Shown piece by piece: positions 12,048 through 23,961 of a DNA stretch of 64,000 nucleotides. Under the pieces are notes generated by a model. It was not told where the DNA came from and did no database searches. It saw only the letters and a list, made by a program, of their open reading frames with translations. Every line of letters starts with the position of its first letter. Within the stretch, counting starts at the first letter, position 1. The position numbers and the translations under genes are program-made. Origin of the DNA: Trichuris trichiura. Its lineage: Eukaryota; Nematoda; Enoplea; Trichinellida; Trichuridae. The stretch is from assembly GCA_037903355.1 (NCBI GenBank), contig JBAJFE010000027.1, positions 620,001 to 684,000 of the forward strand, read 5' to 3'.

Positions 12048-13713
12048 GACACTAGCCTAAATTTTGAGTAATGTGGTCCACTTGAACAGGGGGTGTTTCT
12101 TAACGGGGGAGTGGATTTTTATCACTACTTCATACGGTATGTCTTCGTGCCCGTTAATATTTTCTGAAATTAAGCCGAAGCAAATGCCCTACCAACCGAT
12201 GGATGAGCAATTATTAAGGAAATATATACAGAAAGCTGACGCATTACGCATTATTACGATTGCTGACGACGGGACAATGTTAGTCCCGAACTCACCGAAC
12301 TGTTTAAGTACTGTTCTGTATATTTGTTCTCCATAATTCGTCATCCATAGGTTGGTAGGGAATATGCTTCGGTTTAATTTCAGAACCTATGAACGGGCAA
12401 GAGCACAGACCTTGTGAAGTAGTGATGATAATGTCGTCCACTCTCCTATCCGAAAACGACGTCCAGAATTGGCACAACCATTCAGTAACATTCTCTCGGC
12501 AGCAGACCGCGGATAATTGTTTAACATATGAACCGTGCTAAGAGAAAGCGGACGTGTGGCTAGCCACATCGGCTGAGCGCCACGCAGTTTGCATCAACCT
12601 CACTAACGTCGTCCACTCGTCCTACTCAGGGCGGCAGCCACATTTTCGAACGCCCAAGGACACCGTTATGTCCTTAGCCCCTAGGATAGGCTCAGCAGTT
12701 AAGAAGCAACGATGCTGTTACGCATGAGCATACGGCGATGCACATGTACTCGTCCATTTGGGCGACGTGCTGCGCCCTAGATCAATTTTATGACGTTCAC
12801 TGTGCAGGCAAAGATGTGCGAGAGGGACCAACTGATGGAGGGCGCATCGTTGCCTCTATTCGCGATAAGCGAAGCGTTCACGTACGCACACACGAATAAA
12901 CCTTGTTTTCATCTACACAGAAAATGGACAATGTGGAAACAGGAGGTTACGGCTCTGCGAAGTCATCTCCTCCCGAGAGAATACGCGTAACTCTTGCCCC
13001 GTTTTCAAATGAACATGGCCTGTTGCCCCCTTCTTTCTCAAATTTGTAAACATCCTGTTCGACCCTCATCGTGAACGTTATCCGCTGCCCGCCGCCAAAC
13101 ACCTTTGAGTGCGGTGCTACCCGGAACAATTTCGTTTCTTTCCTTCCCCGCAGAGAAACAACAAGCTCTGGAAACTGAACCACCAAAGGACGACATTAGA
13201 GGATATTTTTGCGAGAACGTTCCACGGGCGCTTGCCCCGTATTCGCAGGCTTGCGCAGACACCCAGCGAACGGTGTGTCGGTATCCGTCGAGCGCTGATG
13301 GTAGAATACACTCTCCGTATGATTGAAAACACGAAGGCAGAGTCCTGCTTCCTCCGGCCAGGGAGCAACTCTGCTCCTTAATTGACCACTCTGCTCTTTG
13401 TGCGTCGAAAGGGCACCAGTGTTCTCACTCGGAAACGAAAACTTCTTTTCCGTTCGGCGCAACTGGGAATTGTATATTCCTCAGTCACTCTTACAGGCAG
13501 CGCGCAGTTTATGGCATTCCTATGCGCTCTGTGCCAGCGCCTTCTAGAAACATTGTTTGATTGCCTCCACCTTCCTCTTGGCTCCGACGACCTCCAGCTC
13601 TACACCTCGCGAACCGCAATAGTATCTCCTTGGCACTCCGCGTTTGGGCAGTCACGGCATATTGCTCCGTCGGTACAAGCGAAGCAGGTGACGCACAAGA
13701 CACCACTTCAGGC
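12048..13713 (+). repeat. Satellite monomer 6, split by a PLE-tail inverted dimer
   Basis: The anchor spacing is 1666 bp. Removing the 346-bp insert and its roughly 14-bp target duplication leaves about 1306 bp. Confidence 0.93.
12083..12428. mobile_element. Inverted dimer of PLE-A 3' ends
   Basis: The left arm (12083 to about 12235, plus-strand orientation) reads TGAACAGGGGGTGTTTC and continues like the tail of the three PLE-A copies. The right arm (about 12236-12428) is the reverse complement of the same tail and reaches further inward, through the segment containing ACTTAAACAGTTCGG. No coding part is included. The insert is flanked by TAATGTGGTCCACT (12069-12082) and TAATGTCGTCCACT (12429-12442), an imperfect 14-bp duplication of satellite sequence. 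The boundary base is ambiguous because ACTTGAA may partly belong to the element. Confidence 0.85.
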
Positions 13714-15024
13714 AACACTAGCTTAATGTTGAGTAATTTGGTCAACTCTCCTGTGGGCTAGCCACGTGCAGATTTGGCACAACCGTTCGGTAACGTTCTC
13801 TGGGCAGCACGCGACGGATAATTGTTTCCTATATGCACCGCGATAAAAGAAAGGCGCAAGTGCAGCAGCTCTAATCCCCTGAGCACCAAGCAGTTTTCAT
13901 CAAGGCTCACCAATGCCGCCTATTCGTCCAGATCTGCGCGGCATCCGCAGTTCCGTCTAGCCAGGGACACCATTATGTCCTTACCCTCTAGGGTGGGCCC
14001 AGTACTTAAGAAAAAACAATGCTGCTGCGGAGAAGTATACGATGATGCACATGCAATCGCTCATTTGGGCGGCGTGGTACACCCTGGATCAATTATACCA
14101 TTTTGACTGTGCGGGCAAGATTATGTAAAAAACGACCCACTGGTGGAGGGCGCGTCGTTGCTGCTATTGTGGATAAACGAAGCGTTAGCTTACGTCGACC
14201 CGAATAAACCTTCCCTTTTTTCAAAACCCAAAATGGATAATATGGGACCGGGAGGGTACAGCCCTGCGAAGACATCTCTTTTCGACGGAACGTGCGTAAC
14301 TCCAGTCCCGTTTGGCTGGGAACATGGCCTCTTGCCCACTTGCTTATAAACTTTAAAGTTCCTGATGGACCATCACCGTGAACCTTATCCCCTAACGAGC
14401 GCTAAATATCTTTGAGCGCGCTGCCCCGCCGAGCGACATCGTTTCTTTCCTTGCCTGCAAACACCCCACAAGCACTGGAAACTGAACCCATCGCGGACGA
14501 CGTCAGAGCATATTTTTTGCGAGAATGGTCCACCTCAGGCTGCCGCGTATTTCGAGATTTGCACAACCGCTCAGTGAACGATGTGCCGGCATTCCTGGAG
14601 CGCTGACAGTTGAATAAACTTTCTATATGAGTGAAAACACGAAGGCAGACAACCGCTTCCCCCCTCCAGTGAAGAATTCTACTCGTAAATTGGCTACGCT
14701 GACGATCCTTTCCTTCGAAACGGCACCAGCGTTCCCACTCGGAAATGCTAACTTCTTTTCCGCTCGGCGCAACTGGAAATTGCATATTCCTAAATCACTC
14801 CTCGCGGCAGCCGGCAGTTTGTGGCATTCCTGGGTGCCCTTCTGCCAGTAGTTTTCAGAAACATTGTTTGATTTCCTCTTCCTTCCTCTTTGCTCTGACA
14901 ACCTCCTGCTCCAGAGCTGACGATCAGCAATAGTATCGCCTTGCTCGTCCGCGTTTGGTCAGTCACAGCTTATCGTTCTGTGAGTAGAGGCGAAGCAGGT
15001 GCCGCAGCCGACACGCCGTCAGGC
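13714..15024 (+). repeat. Satellite monomer 7
   Basis: Plain 1311-bp monomer with a variant anchor (AACACTAGCTTAA). Confidence 0.95.
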
Positions 15025-16333
15025 AAGACTAGCGTAAACATTGAGTAATTTGGTCCACTCTCTTATGCGCTAACGACGTGCAGAATTGGCACAACCGTTC
15101 CGAAATGTTCTGTCGGCAGCAGACACCGCATAATTGTTTAGTATATCCACCTTGCTAAAAGAAAGACGCAAATGTAGCTGGCCTAATCCCCTCAGCACTG
15201 AGCAGTTTTCATCATGGCTTAGCAATGTCGTCCACTCGTCCAGATCTGGGCGGCGTCCGCAGTTTCCGGCAGCCAGGGACACCATGCCGTCCTTAGCCTC
15301 TAGGGCGGGCCGTATAGATAAGAAGGAATGGTGCTGCTACGCAGCAGGGTAGGACGATGCACATGTAATGGTTCTTTTGGGCGTCGTGGTGCGCCGTGGA
15401 TCAATAATATGATGTTCACTGTGCAGGCAAGATTATGTAAAAAAGGACTAACTGATGGAGGGCGCGTCTTTGCCGCTATTGTCGATAAACGAACCGTTGC
15501 CTTATGTCGGCACGAATAAACGCTGTTTCATTCTACACACAAAAAGGATAATGTGCGAACGGGAGTGTACGGCTCTGCAAAGTTATCTCTTATGGACGGA
15601 AAGTGCGTAGGTCCTGCCGCGTTTTCTACGGAACATGGCCTCTTTTGCACTTGTTTATCAAATTTGTAAAGTTCCTGTTCGACCATCAGTGTAATGGTTA
15701 TCTCCCACCGAGCACTAAACGTCCTTGAGAGCGCTGCTGCGAGGAACAAAATCGTTTTTTTCCTTCCCTGCAAAAACACCGCGAGCAGTGGAAACAGAAC
15801 GCACTGCGGACGACATTAGAGAAAATTTATGCGAGAATGGTCCACTTCCGGTTGCCCGTACCTTGAGCTTTGCACAGCCATATAGCGAACGATGTCTCGG
15901 CACTCTTCCAGCGCTGATGGTTGAATGAAATCCCCATATGATTGAAAACACGAAGGCAGACACCCGCTTCTCTCGTCCAGGGAACAGGTCTACTCGTAAC
16001 TTGACTACCCAGACGCCCCTGTGCTTCGAAGGGGCACCAGCGTTCCCACTCGGAAACGCTAACTTGCTTTCGTTCGGCGCAACTGGGAATTGCATATTCC
16101 TCAATCACTCTTCGAGGCAGTCCGCAGTTTGTGGCATTCCTATGCGCCCTTCTGCCAGCACTTTTCAGAAACATTGTTTGATTTCGTCCTGCTTCCTGTT
16201 GGCCTCGACGGCCTCCAGCTCTGCAGCTCTGGAACCGCGATAGTATCCCCTTTGTCCTCCGCGATTTGTCAGTCACAGCTTTTCGTTCCGTGGTAGAAGC
16301 GAAGCAGGTGTCGCACACGGCACCCCCTCAGGC
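15025..16333 (+). repeat. Satellite monomer 8
   Basis: Plain 1309-bp monomer with a variant anchor (AAGACTAGCGTAA). Confidence 0.95.
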
Positions 16334-17640
16334 GACAGTAGTCTAAATTTTGAGTAATTTCGCCCATTCTTCTACCCGCTAACAACGTCCAGAATTGGCA
16401 CAAGCCTTGGGTAACGTTCTCTCGGCGGCAGGCCGGAAATAATTGTTTAACATAGGCCCCGTGCTAAAAGAAAGACGCAGGTCTAGCTCGCCTCGTCCCG
16501 TGAGCACCAAGCTGTTTTCACCAAGTCTCACCAATGATGTCCACTCACCCAGATTTGGACGGGGTCCACATTTGCTCCTTCGCAGGACACCATTCCGTCC
16601 TTAGCGTCCATGGTAGGCCCAATAGCTGAGAAGGAACAATGCTGCTACGCAAAAGAATACGACGACGCACATGTAATCATCCATTTGCGGGACCCGGTGC
16701 GCCGTGGATCAATTATGTTATGTTCATTGTGCAGGCAAGATAATGTAAAAAAGGAACAGCTGATGGAGGGCGCGTGGTTGCCTCTATTGTCGAAAAACCG
16801 TTCCCGTAGGCACGCATGAATGAGCTTTCTTTTCCTGTACACGCAAAATGGATAATTTGAGAATGGGAGGGTACGGCTCCGCGAGGTGATCTCTTATCGA
16901 CGGTATGTGTAGGACTCCTGTCGCCGTTCCTACTGAACATGGCCTCTTACCCACTTCTTTATCCAATTTGTAAAGTTTCTGTTCCTCCATCACAGTGAAG
17001 GATATCCGCTACGGAGCGCTAAACACCTTTGAGTGCGCTGCTGCGCCGAACGATTTCGTTACTTTGCTTGCCTGCAAAAACACCACACGCACTGGACACT
17101 GAACGCACGGAGGAAGACCTCAGAGGATATTTCTGCGAGAATCGTCCACTTCATGCTGCCCCGTATTTCGAGCCTTGCACAACCGCACAGCTAACGATGT
17201 GTCGGCACTCTTCGAGCGCTGTTTTTTGAATAAAATCTCTATAGAAGTGAAAACACGAATGCAGTCACCCGGTTCTCTCGTCCAGGGAACAATTCTACTC
17301 ATATGTTGACTACGCAGACGCCCGTGTGCTTCGAAAGGGCACCGGTGTTCCCACGCCGAAAAGCTACGCTCCTTTCCGCTCAGCGCAACTCAAAATTGCA
17401 TATTCCTAAATCACTATTCGCGGCAGCCGGCAGTTTGTGACATTCCTCTACGCCCTTCTGCCAGCAGTTTTCAGAAAGAGTATTTGGTTTCGTCCTCCTT
17501 CCTCTTGGCTCGGGTGACCTCCAGCCCTACAGCACACGAACCGCAATATTATCTCCTTGGTACTCCGCCTTTGGTCAGTGACAGCTTATCGTTCCGTGGG
17601 TAGAAGCGAAGCAGGTACCGCACCCGACACGACGTCACTT
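16334..17640 (+). repeat. Satellite monomer 9
   Basis: Plain 1307-bp monomer, no insertion seen. Confidence 0.95.
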
Positions 17641-18952
17641 AACACTAGTGTAAATTTAGAGTAATTTGGTCTGCTCTCTTACGAGATAAGGGCGTGCAGA
17701 ATTGGCACAACCGTTCGGAAAGGATCTCTCGGCAGCAGGCAGCGGATAATTGTTTATTATATCCACCTTGCGAAAAGGAAGACGCAAGTGTAGCAGGCCT
17801 AATCCCCACAGCACGCAGCAGTTTTCATCAAGGCTCACCAATGTCGTCCACTCGTCCAGATCTAGGCGGCGTCCGCAGTTTCCTGCAGCCAGGGAAACCA
17901 TTCCGTCCTTAGCCTGTAGGGAGGGCCGAACAGATAAGAAGGAACGGTGCTGCTACCCAGCAGGATAGGACGATGCACATGTAATGGTTCATTTGGGCGT
18001 CGTGCTGCGCCCTGGATCATTATATGATGTTCACTGTGCAGGCAAGATAATGTAAAAAAGGACCAGCTGATGGAGGGCGCGTGGTTGCCGCTATTGTCGA
18101 TAAACGAACCGTTCCCGTACGCTGGCGCAAATAAGCTTTCTTTTCCCAGTACACCTAAAATGGATAATTTGAGAACGGGAGGGTTCGCCTCTGCGAAGAC
18201 ATCTCTTCTCGACGGAACGTGCGTAACTCCTCTCCCGTTTTCCAGGGAACATAGCCTCTTGCCCACTTGCTTAAAAATTTGTAAAGTTCCTGATGGACCA
18301 TCACGGTGAAGTTTATCCGCTACCGAGTGCTAAATATCTTTGAGTGCGCTGCCCCGCCGAACGATATCGTTTCTTTCATTGCCTGCAATAACACCGCAGG
18401 CACTGGATACTGAACGCACGGAGGACGATCTCAGAGGATATTCCTGCGAGAATGGTCTACTTCATTCTGCCCCGTATTTCGAGGTTTGTACAACCGTAGA
18501 GCTACCGATGTGTCGGCACTCTTGGAGCGCTGTTGGTTGAATAGAATCTCTATGTGAGTGAAAACACGAAGGCAGTCACCCGCTTCTCTCGTCCAGGGAA
18601 CAATTCTACTCGGAAATTGACTACGCAGACGCCCATGGGCTTCAAAAGGCCACCGGTGTTCCCACGCGGAAAAGCAACGTTCTTCTCCGCTCAGTGCAAC
18701 TGAAAATAGCATATTCGTAAATCACTCGACGAGTCAGCTGGCAGTTTCTGGAATCCCATTTACGCCCTTCTGCCAGTACTTTTCAGAAACAGTACTTGAT
18801 TTCGTCCTCTTTCCTCTTCGCTGCGACAAAATCCAGCTCTACAGCTCACGAACCGAAATACTATCTTCTTGGTTCTCCGCGTCTGGTCAGTGACAGCTTA
18901 TCGTTCTGTGGGTAGGAGCGAAGCAGGTGCCGCACACGACACGACGTCATGT
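17641..18952 (+). repeat. Satellite monomer 10
   Basis: Plain 1312-bp monomer. It shares several substitutions with monomer 8 in the interval around the anchor plus 100-300 bp, for example AGTATATCCACCTTGC-type sequence. Confidence 0.94.
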
Positions 18953-19478
18953 GACACTAGCCTAAATTTTGGGTAATTTGGTCGACTCTCTGCTGCGCTA
19001 ACGACGTCGAGAATCGTCACAACCTTTTGGTAACGTTCTCTGCAGCAGGCGGTGCATAATTGTTTAGTATATGCACCGTGTTAACGAAAGACGCAAGTGT
19101 AGCTGGCCTTATCCCCTGAGCACCAAGCAGTTTCCAGCAAGGCTCACCAACGTCGTCCACTCGTCCAGATCTGCGCGGCACCCGCAGATCCCTCCAGCCA
19201 AGGACAAAATTCCGTCATTAGCCTCTACGGTGGGTCCAATAGTTAAGGAGGAACAATGATGCTACGCACAAGAATACGACAATGCACATGTAATCGTTCA
19301 TCTGGGCGACGTGGGGCGCACTGAATCAATTATATGATCTTCGCTGTGTACGCAAGATTATCTAAAGAAGGACGAACCGATGGATGGCGAGTCGTTGCCG
19401 ATATTGTCGATAAACTAACCGTTCCCTTACGTCGACACGAATAAGCTTTGTGTTCGTCTACATCAGTGTTTCTCAACC

Positions 19479-19560
19479 GGGGCCCTGGGGCCTCCCTGGG
19501 GGGCCCTTGCAGATTTTAGGGGGGCCCTGAAAGCCAGGGGGCCTTGGAGGGGGCCCTAGA
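19479..19560. promoter_or_regulatory. Left subterminal GGGGCCC motif cluster of hAT
   Basis: Within about 80 bp there are several copies of GGGGGCCCT or GGGCCCT. The GGGCCC core is palindromic. A matching cluster lies inside the right end. Repeated subterminal motifs bind transposase in several hAT elements, so I infer the same role here. Confidence 0.55.
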
Positions 19561-20389
19561 GGATAATGCCGCAAGAGATTGTCCCAGTCAGCAGTTCAGC
19601 GGTAATACGTAGCGTAGGAAAGTAATACGGTGGGCCTATTTGTCACTAACGAGAAGGCGTTGACAGCCCAACAGAGAATGTTCCTACGCAAAGTCGGGAC
19701 GTGTTGACGTTTTCTTTCTTCTCTGTGAGCCATTGAAAAAACATGCTTTTACATTCCCTCCTGCCCGGTATGCTTCTAAAACCTCTCTGTGCCAGGCGTA
19801 CTTCTAAAAAGCTCTTGGCTTTTCGGTAGGGAGCAGTTCTCGGAAATGTGTTCCATCTGCACACCCTTCTATCAACCCATAAAAGCTTGTTATTCTATTT
19901 TTCTCGTGCAGTGCAAACAAGCGCTGTGCCCTTCAGTTTTTGTGAACGGAATTTCAAAATGTTGGAAATTAGATATTCCTGGCTGGCACGAAGCTGGAAC
20001 AGTTTAATTACAAAAGCAGCGCAGCAGAGCAAGCAACTGATCTGAACGGGCACACGCAAACAGAGAGAGAACAGAACAGCAAAAGAGAAACATCTGCGCG
20101 CACTAAGTATAAATTCCTGCTCTGCAGTGATTAATGGCCCGTGCGTAGGCTGATAATTGCCTGCGCCGCGAGTCACTGTTACTGACGTGTGTTTGGTGGC
20201 TATTCCCCAACACAGAACAACTCATTCCATCCGATCGTTCGTAACACAATAGCAGCCGGTAATATATTCCCGTACGTACGGCTTTTCCGTCGCACATTCT
20301 CTACCTTTTCCCGCGACTCATAAAGGCACCAACTCATAGAAGCGTACCCTACCATTCCTTTCTCCCCGGTATGCGCTGAACAAACAGCA

Positions 20390-20395
20390 TATATA
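20390..20395 (+). promoter_or_regulatory. Candidate TATA box for the hAT transposase
   Basis: TATATA lies about 545 bp before the ATG and upstream of the candidate 5'UTR intron. It is the only clear TATA-like run in the leader, but a short AT run is weak evidence alone. Confidence 0.3.
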
Positions 20396-20634
20396 GTGAT
20401 CATTTTCTATTATTCACGCGGATTCTAGGCGGCGCGACAGGAGCGGCCAAAGCAAGAAAGCTGTGAGCACTAGCAGACAAGGTCTTCTGTTCCAGTGAGA
20501 GCGCGCGTCAGTCAGTCGTTTCGGTCTTTCGTTCCTCCGTTGATAGGCTGGTATTAGTTGCTGTACTCGACTGCCTAAGTGGTCATTTTGTGGTGACCGT
20601 CTGCTACAGTATTAGCCTTTCGTCACAGACTCAC

Positions 20635-20928
20635 GTAAGTGAAATCGTTTGTACAACTTTATCAAAAACGCAATAGAAGGGAACGGCTACCTAGTAAGTA
20701 GGCGCGGTTCCTGAGGTTGTGATTTAAAAACAGTTATCGGTTCTATTCCTAAGGAAGTATAGTAGACGAAACAGGAGTTGCGTACCAGCAAATGCGAGGA
20801 AAGAAGTCTTGTAAAACGGACTTTCGGTGGTCATTTCACGTTTGCTACCGTAACAGTGTTAGTATTGGCTAAGGAACTGCAATTGCAGTGCGCTCAATTC
20901 GTCATTTGGAAGAAATAAACTTTTACAG
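20635..20928 (+). other. Candidate 5'UTR intron of the hAT transposase gene
   Basis: AC/GTAAGTGAAATC at 20633 onward is a strong splice donor. CTTTTACAG ending at 20928 is a fair acceptor, 8 nt before the transposase ATG. The 294-nt size is ordinary. No transcript evidence is available. Confidence 0.3.
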
Positions 20929-20936
20929 ATTGAACC

Positions 20937-22721
20937 ATGTCAGAAAGCAAGAAAAAGTGCCGGCAGTACAATGCTGAATATCTTGAGTATGGTTTCGTTG
21001 CGTCCCCTGGTAACATGAAGGCTCCGATGAGTCTGTTATGTGAGAGGAAGTTTTCAAATGAGTCGATGAGACCCTGTAAGATGGTCAAATGTTTGCACAA
21101 TATACATCCAGATAAAGCCAACAAGAATCTGGCGTATTTTCAATCGCTCCACGAAAGATTTCTCAGGCGCCCTAAATTGGATAGATCGCTTCCATCGACA
21201 TCGAGAACGCAAGAGCATGATGGCCTGCTTGCGTCATATAATATTTCTTTGCTGATCGCGAAAAGCGGTAAAGCGCACACCATCGGAGAAGAACTTCTGA
21301 TTCCAGTAATAAGTGAAGTGCTTAACACAGTATTACATGTACCTGCTGCAGACGTAATCAAGAAGGTCTCCCTCAGTAACGACACTGTCCAGCGTCGTAT
21401 CGATGATATGGCTGCGGATGTAGAGCAAACGCTGTGCGAGTTTCTAAAAACCACGCAATTCTCGCTACAGCTTGACGAGTCCATCCTACCCGGCAATGAG
21501 GCTCTCCTTTTGGCCTATGTGCGATTCATAAAAGCGGAGCAAGTGGTTCAGGAAATGCTTTTCGCGAAGGAATTGGTAACTGACACGAGAGGGGAATCGA
21601 TTTTCCTTGTCCTAAAAGACTTCTTTGAGGAAAAAGAAATACCGCTTTCAAATATAACCGCAGTAGCCACTGACGGAGCGCCGGCGATGACGGGAAGGCA
21701 GCGTGGCTTCATTGCGCATTTAAAACAAATCGTGCCGGATATCGTCGCAGTTCACTGTGTGATCCACAAAGAACATTTGGCAGCAAAGCGTCTCAGCAAT
21801 CGGCTGAATTCTTTGTTACGGTTAGTAATAAATGCGATCAGCAAAATCAAAAGCAATCCGCTCAATGACAGGTTGTTCAGACAGTTGTGCGAAGAAAGCG
21901 ACGCAGAATACAGTCGTCTGCTCCTGCACACCAAAGTGCGATGGCTTTCAAAAGGCACCTGTCTTACGCGGTTTTATTGCCTTTTCGAAGCGGTTGTAGA
22001 ATTTTTCGCTTCCCACGACAATGCCTTGTGTGAAAACCTGAAGAAACGTGAGTCCGACATAGCCTACTTGGCAGATTTGTATTTTAAGTTCAACGAGGTG
22101 AATCTTCTTCTCCAGGGAGACGAACTTAATCTAATCACGGCAAAAGCCGCTGTGTGCGGGTTCGTCAGAAAACTCCCTTTGTTCAGGCGCAATTTGGCAC
22201 GTAGAGAGCTAGGCCAGTTTCCAAGCCTTCGCGCCTTGCAAGAAAAGGTGGAGATCAAAGATGATGATGTCGAAGCCTACTGCCAGCACCTAGACATGCT
22301 GCACCATGATCTTTCCGCACGGTATGAGGATATTCTTGGCATGGAAGTGCCAAGCTGGGTAATTGACCCCTTTCCAGCCGCGGACGCCGCGGAGCTAGAA
22401 CTACAGGAAGAACTTGTGGAACTGCAGGCGAACGAAGAATTAAAGGTGAAATTTTTAAAGACTGGCTACCAAGCCTTCTGGCTCCAACGAGGCAATTCAG
22501 AATCATACCCAGGCTTATGGAACATCGCGCGCAAGTTGCTGATCGCCTTTCCTTCCACATATCTGGCTGAAAGGGGGTTTAGCGTAGTCGCGGACCTCCT
22601 GACGAAAAAGAGAAACCGATTGCAAATAGCAAAGCGAGGAGACCTGCGACTGTGCCTCACTAATTTCAAGCCGAACGTCCAGAAGTTAGTTTCGTCGCGA
22701 CAAATGCAGTTGTCGCATTAG
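20937..22721 (+). CDS. hAT transposase, ZBED/SCAND3-like
   Basis: This is an uninterrupted 594-residue frame, expected to excise and reinsert the surrounding element in the nucleus. The N-terminus (residues about 8-58) has the layout of a BED-type zinc finger, but the usual C-x2-C and H-x-H pattern looks partly lost (MSLLCERKF, then KCLHNIHP). The RNase H-like fold shows LQLDES with Asp180, ATDGAPAM with Asp246, the hAT Cys-x2-His motif AVHCVIHKEH (274-277), VRWLSKG with Trp336, and LAERGFS with Glu545 in the C-terminal dimerisation region. These are the expected catalytic and structural positions. I chose the ATG at 20937 because it opens the conserved N-terminal region. SCAND3/ZBED host genes derive from this family, but the terminal repeats and target duplication here show a transposon, not a domesticated gene. 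Confidence 0.93.
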   Translation: MSESKKKCRQYNAEYLEYGFVASPGNMKAPMSLLCERKFSNESMRPCKMVKCLHNIHPDKANKNLAYFQSLHERFLRRPKLDRSLPSTSRTQEHDGLLASYNISLLIAKSGKAHTIGEELLIPVISEVLNTVLHVPAADVIKKVSLSNDTVQRRIDDMAADVEQTLCEFLKTTQFSLQLDESILPGNEALLLAYVRFIKAEQVVQEMLFAKELVTDTRGESIFLVLKDFFEEKEIPLSNITAVATDGAPAMTGRQRGFIAHLKQIVPDIVAVHCVIHKEHLAAKRLSNRLNSLLRLVINAISKIKSNPLNDRLFRQLCEESDAEYSRLLLHTKVRWLSKGTCLTRFYCLFEAVVEFFASHDNALCENLKKRESDIAYLADLYFKFNEVNLLLQGDELNLITAKAAVCGFVRKLPLFRRNLARRELGQFPSLRALQEKVEIKDDDVEAYCQHLDMLHHDLSARYEDILGMEVPSWVIDPFPAADAAELELQEELVELQANEELKVKFLKTGYQAFWLQRGNSESYPGLWNIARKLLIAFPSTYLAERGFSVVADLLTKKRNRLQIAKRGDLRLCLTNFKPNVQKLVSSRQMQLSH

Positions 22722-22821
22722 CCATTTGCTTATTTGGCGATACATAGAGGTGCCATAAAGCTATATACAGAAATTGCATTGCCCCTTTTCTATGAACGCA
22801 GTCCAAGCTCTTGCGAACAAT

Positions 22822-22827
22822 AATAAA
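22822..22827 (+). terminator. Candidate poly(A) signal for the hAT transposase
   Basis: AATAAA occurs about 100 bp after the transposase stop codon and inside the element. No cleavage site evidence is available. Confidence 0.45.
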
Positions 22828-23961
22828 GGCGGAAAACGGATACGACAAGTGCCGGCACCTTTTCCGCGGCGGAAGAAGCACCAGTCAACGTTGCAGGTGC
22901 TGCGCGAAGATCAGGTGAACTACAAGCATGCGCTTTTCGCTTGACCACTGCGGACCGTCAAACATAACTGTAAGGTCGCTACACAAGATCAAAGGGCGCC
23001 TGCCATGTGTCCAGTCCGTGTTAGAGTAAAAAGGACCAATCAGCGTTGACCAAACCGTCCTGCGCCATCTGGGGGCCCTGGCGAGTCTAGGGGGGCCCTG
23101 GTGGGCCCTGACAAAGCCCAGGGGGGCCCTGGCGCAAAAAAGATTGAGAAACTATGGTCTACACCCAAAATGGCTAATGTGAGATCGTGAGGGTACGGCT
23201 CTGCGAAGTCATTTCTTATCGACGGAATGTGCGTCGGTCCTGCCCGTTTTCCACGGAAGATGGCCTGTTGCCCACTTGTTTATCAAATTTGTAATGTTCC
23301 TGCTCGACCATCAGCGTGATGATTATCCGTTACCTAGCGCTAAATATGCATGAGTGCGCCGCTGCGGGGAACAGATTCGTTTTTTTCCTTGCCTTCAAAA
23401 ACATCAGGAGCATTGGAAACTGAACGCACTGCGAACGACGTGAGAGGACATTTTTGCAAGAATGGTCCTCTTCCAGTTGGCCCGTACTTCGAGCTTTGCA
23501 CAGCAGCACAGCGAACGATACGTCGCCATTCTTCGTGCACTGATGGTCGAATAACCACTCTATAGGAGTGAAAACAGGAAGCCAGATGCCCGCTTCCCCC
23601 GTCCAGGGAAGAATTCTACCCGTAAATTCACTACGCTGGCGATCCTGTGCGTCGAAATGACCCCACTGTTCCGACTTGGATACGCTTACTTGTTTTCTGT
23701 TCGGCGAAACTGGGATTTGCATTATCCTCAATCACTCTTCGAGGCAGCCCGCACTATGTGGCATTCCTCTGCGCCCTTATGCGAGCAGTTTTCAGAAAGC
23801 GTGTTTGATTTCGTCCTCCTTCCACTTGGCTCCGACGAACTCCAGGTATACAGCTCTGAAAGGGCAATGGTATCTCCTTGGTCCTCCGCGTTTCGTCAGT
23901 CACAGCTTATTGTTCCGTGGGTAGAAAGGAAGCGGGTGCCGCACACGACACGGTGTCAGGG

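Larger units (their letters stand above)
19464..23156 (+). mobile_element. Near-intact hAT transposon (ZBED/SCAND3-like transposase)
   Basis: This is a 3693-bp element. The left terminus is CAGTGTTTCTCAACC and the right terminus, as reverse complement, is CATAGTTTCTCAATC: imperfect terminal inverted repeats in the usual hAT style. The flanks are GTCTACAT (19456-19463) and GTCTACAC (23157-23164), the 8-bp duplication expected of hAT. Clusters of GGGGCCC-type palindromic motifs lie just inside both ends (about 19479-19560 and 23070-23132). The element holds one long transposase frame. It may be young or recently active, because the frame is uninterrupted. Confidence 0.94.
18953..23961 (+). repeat. 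Satellite monomer 11, split by the hAT element
   Basis: The anchor spacing is 5009 bp. Subtracting the 3693-bp hAT element and its 8-bp duplication leaves 1308 bp. Confidence 0.95.

Noticed and set aside
20937..22721. Domesticated ZBED/SCAND3 host gene
   Set aside because: The frame sits between hAT termini with an 8-bp duplication inside a satellite monomer, so it belongs to a transposon.
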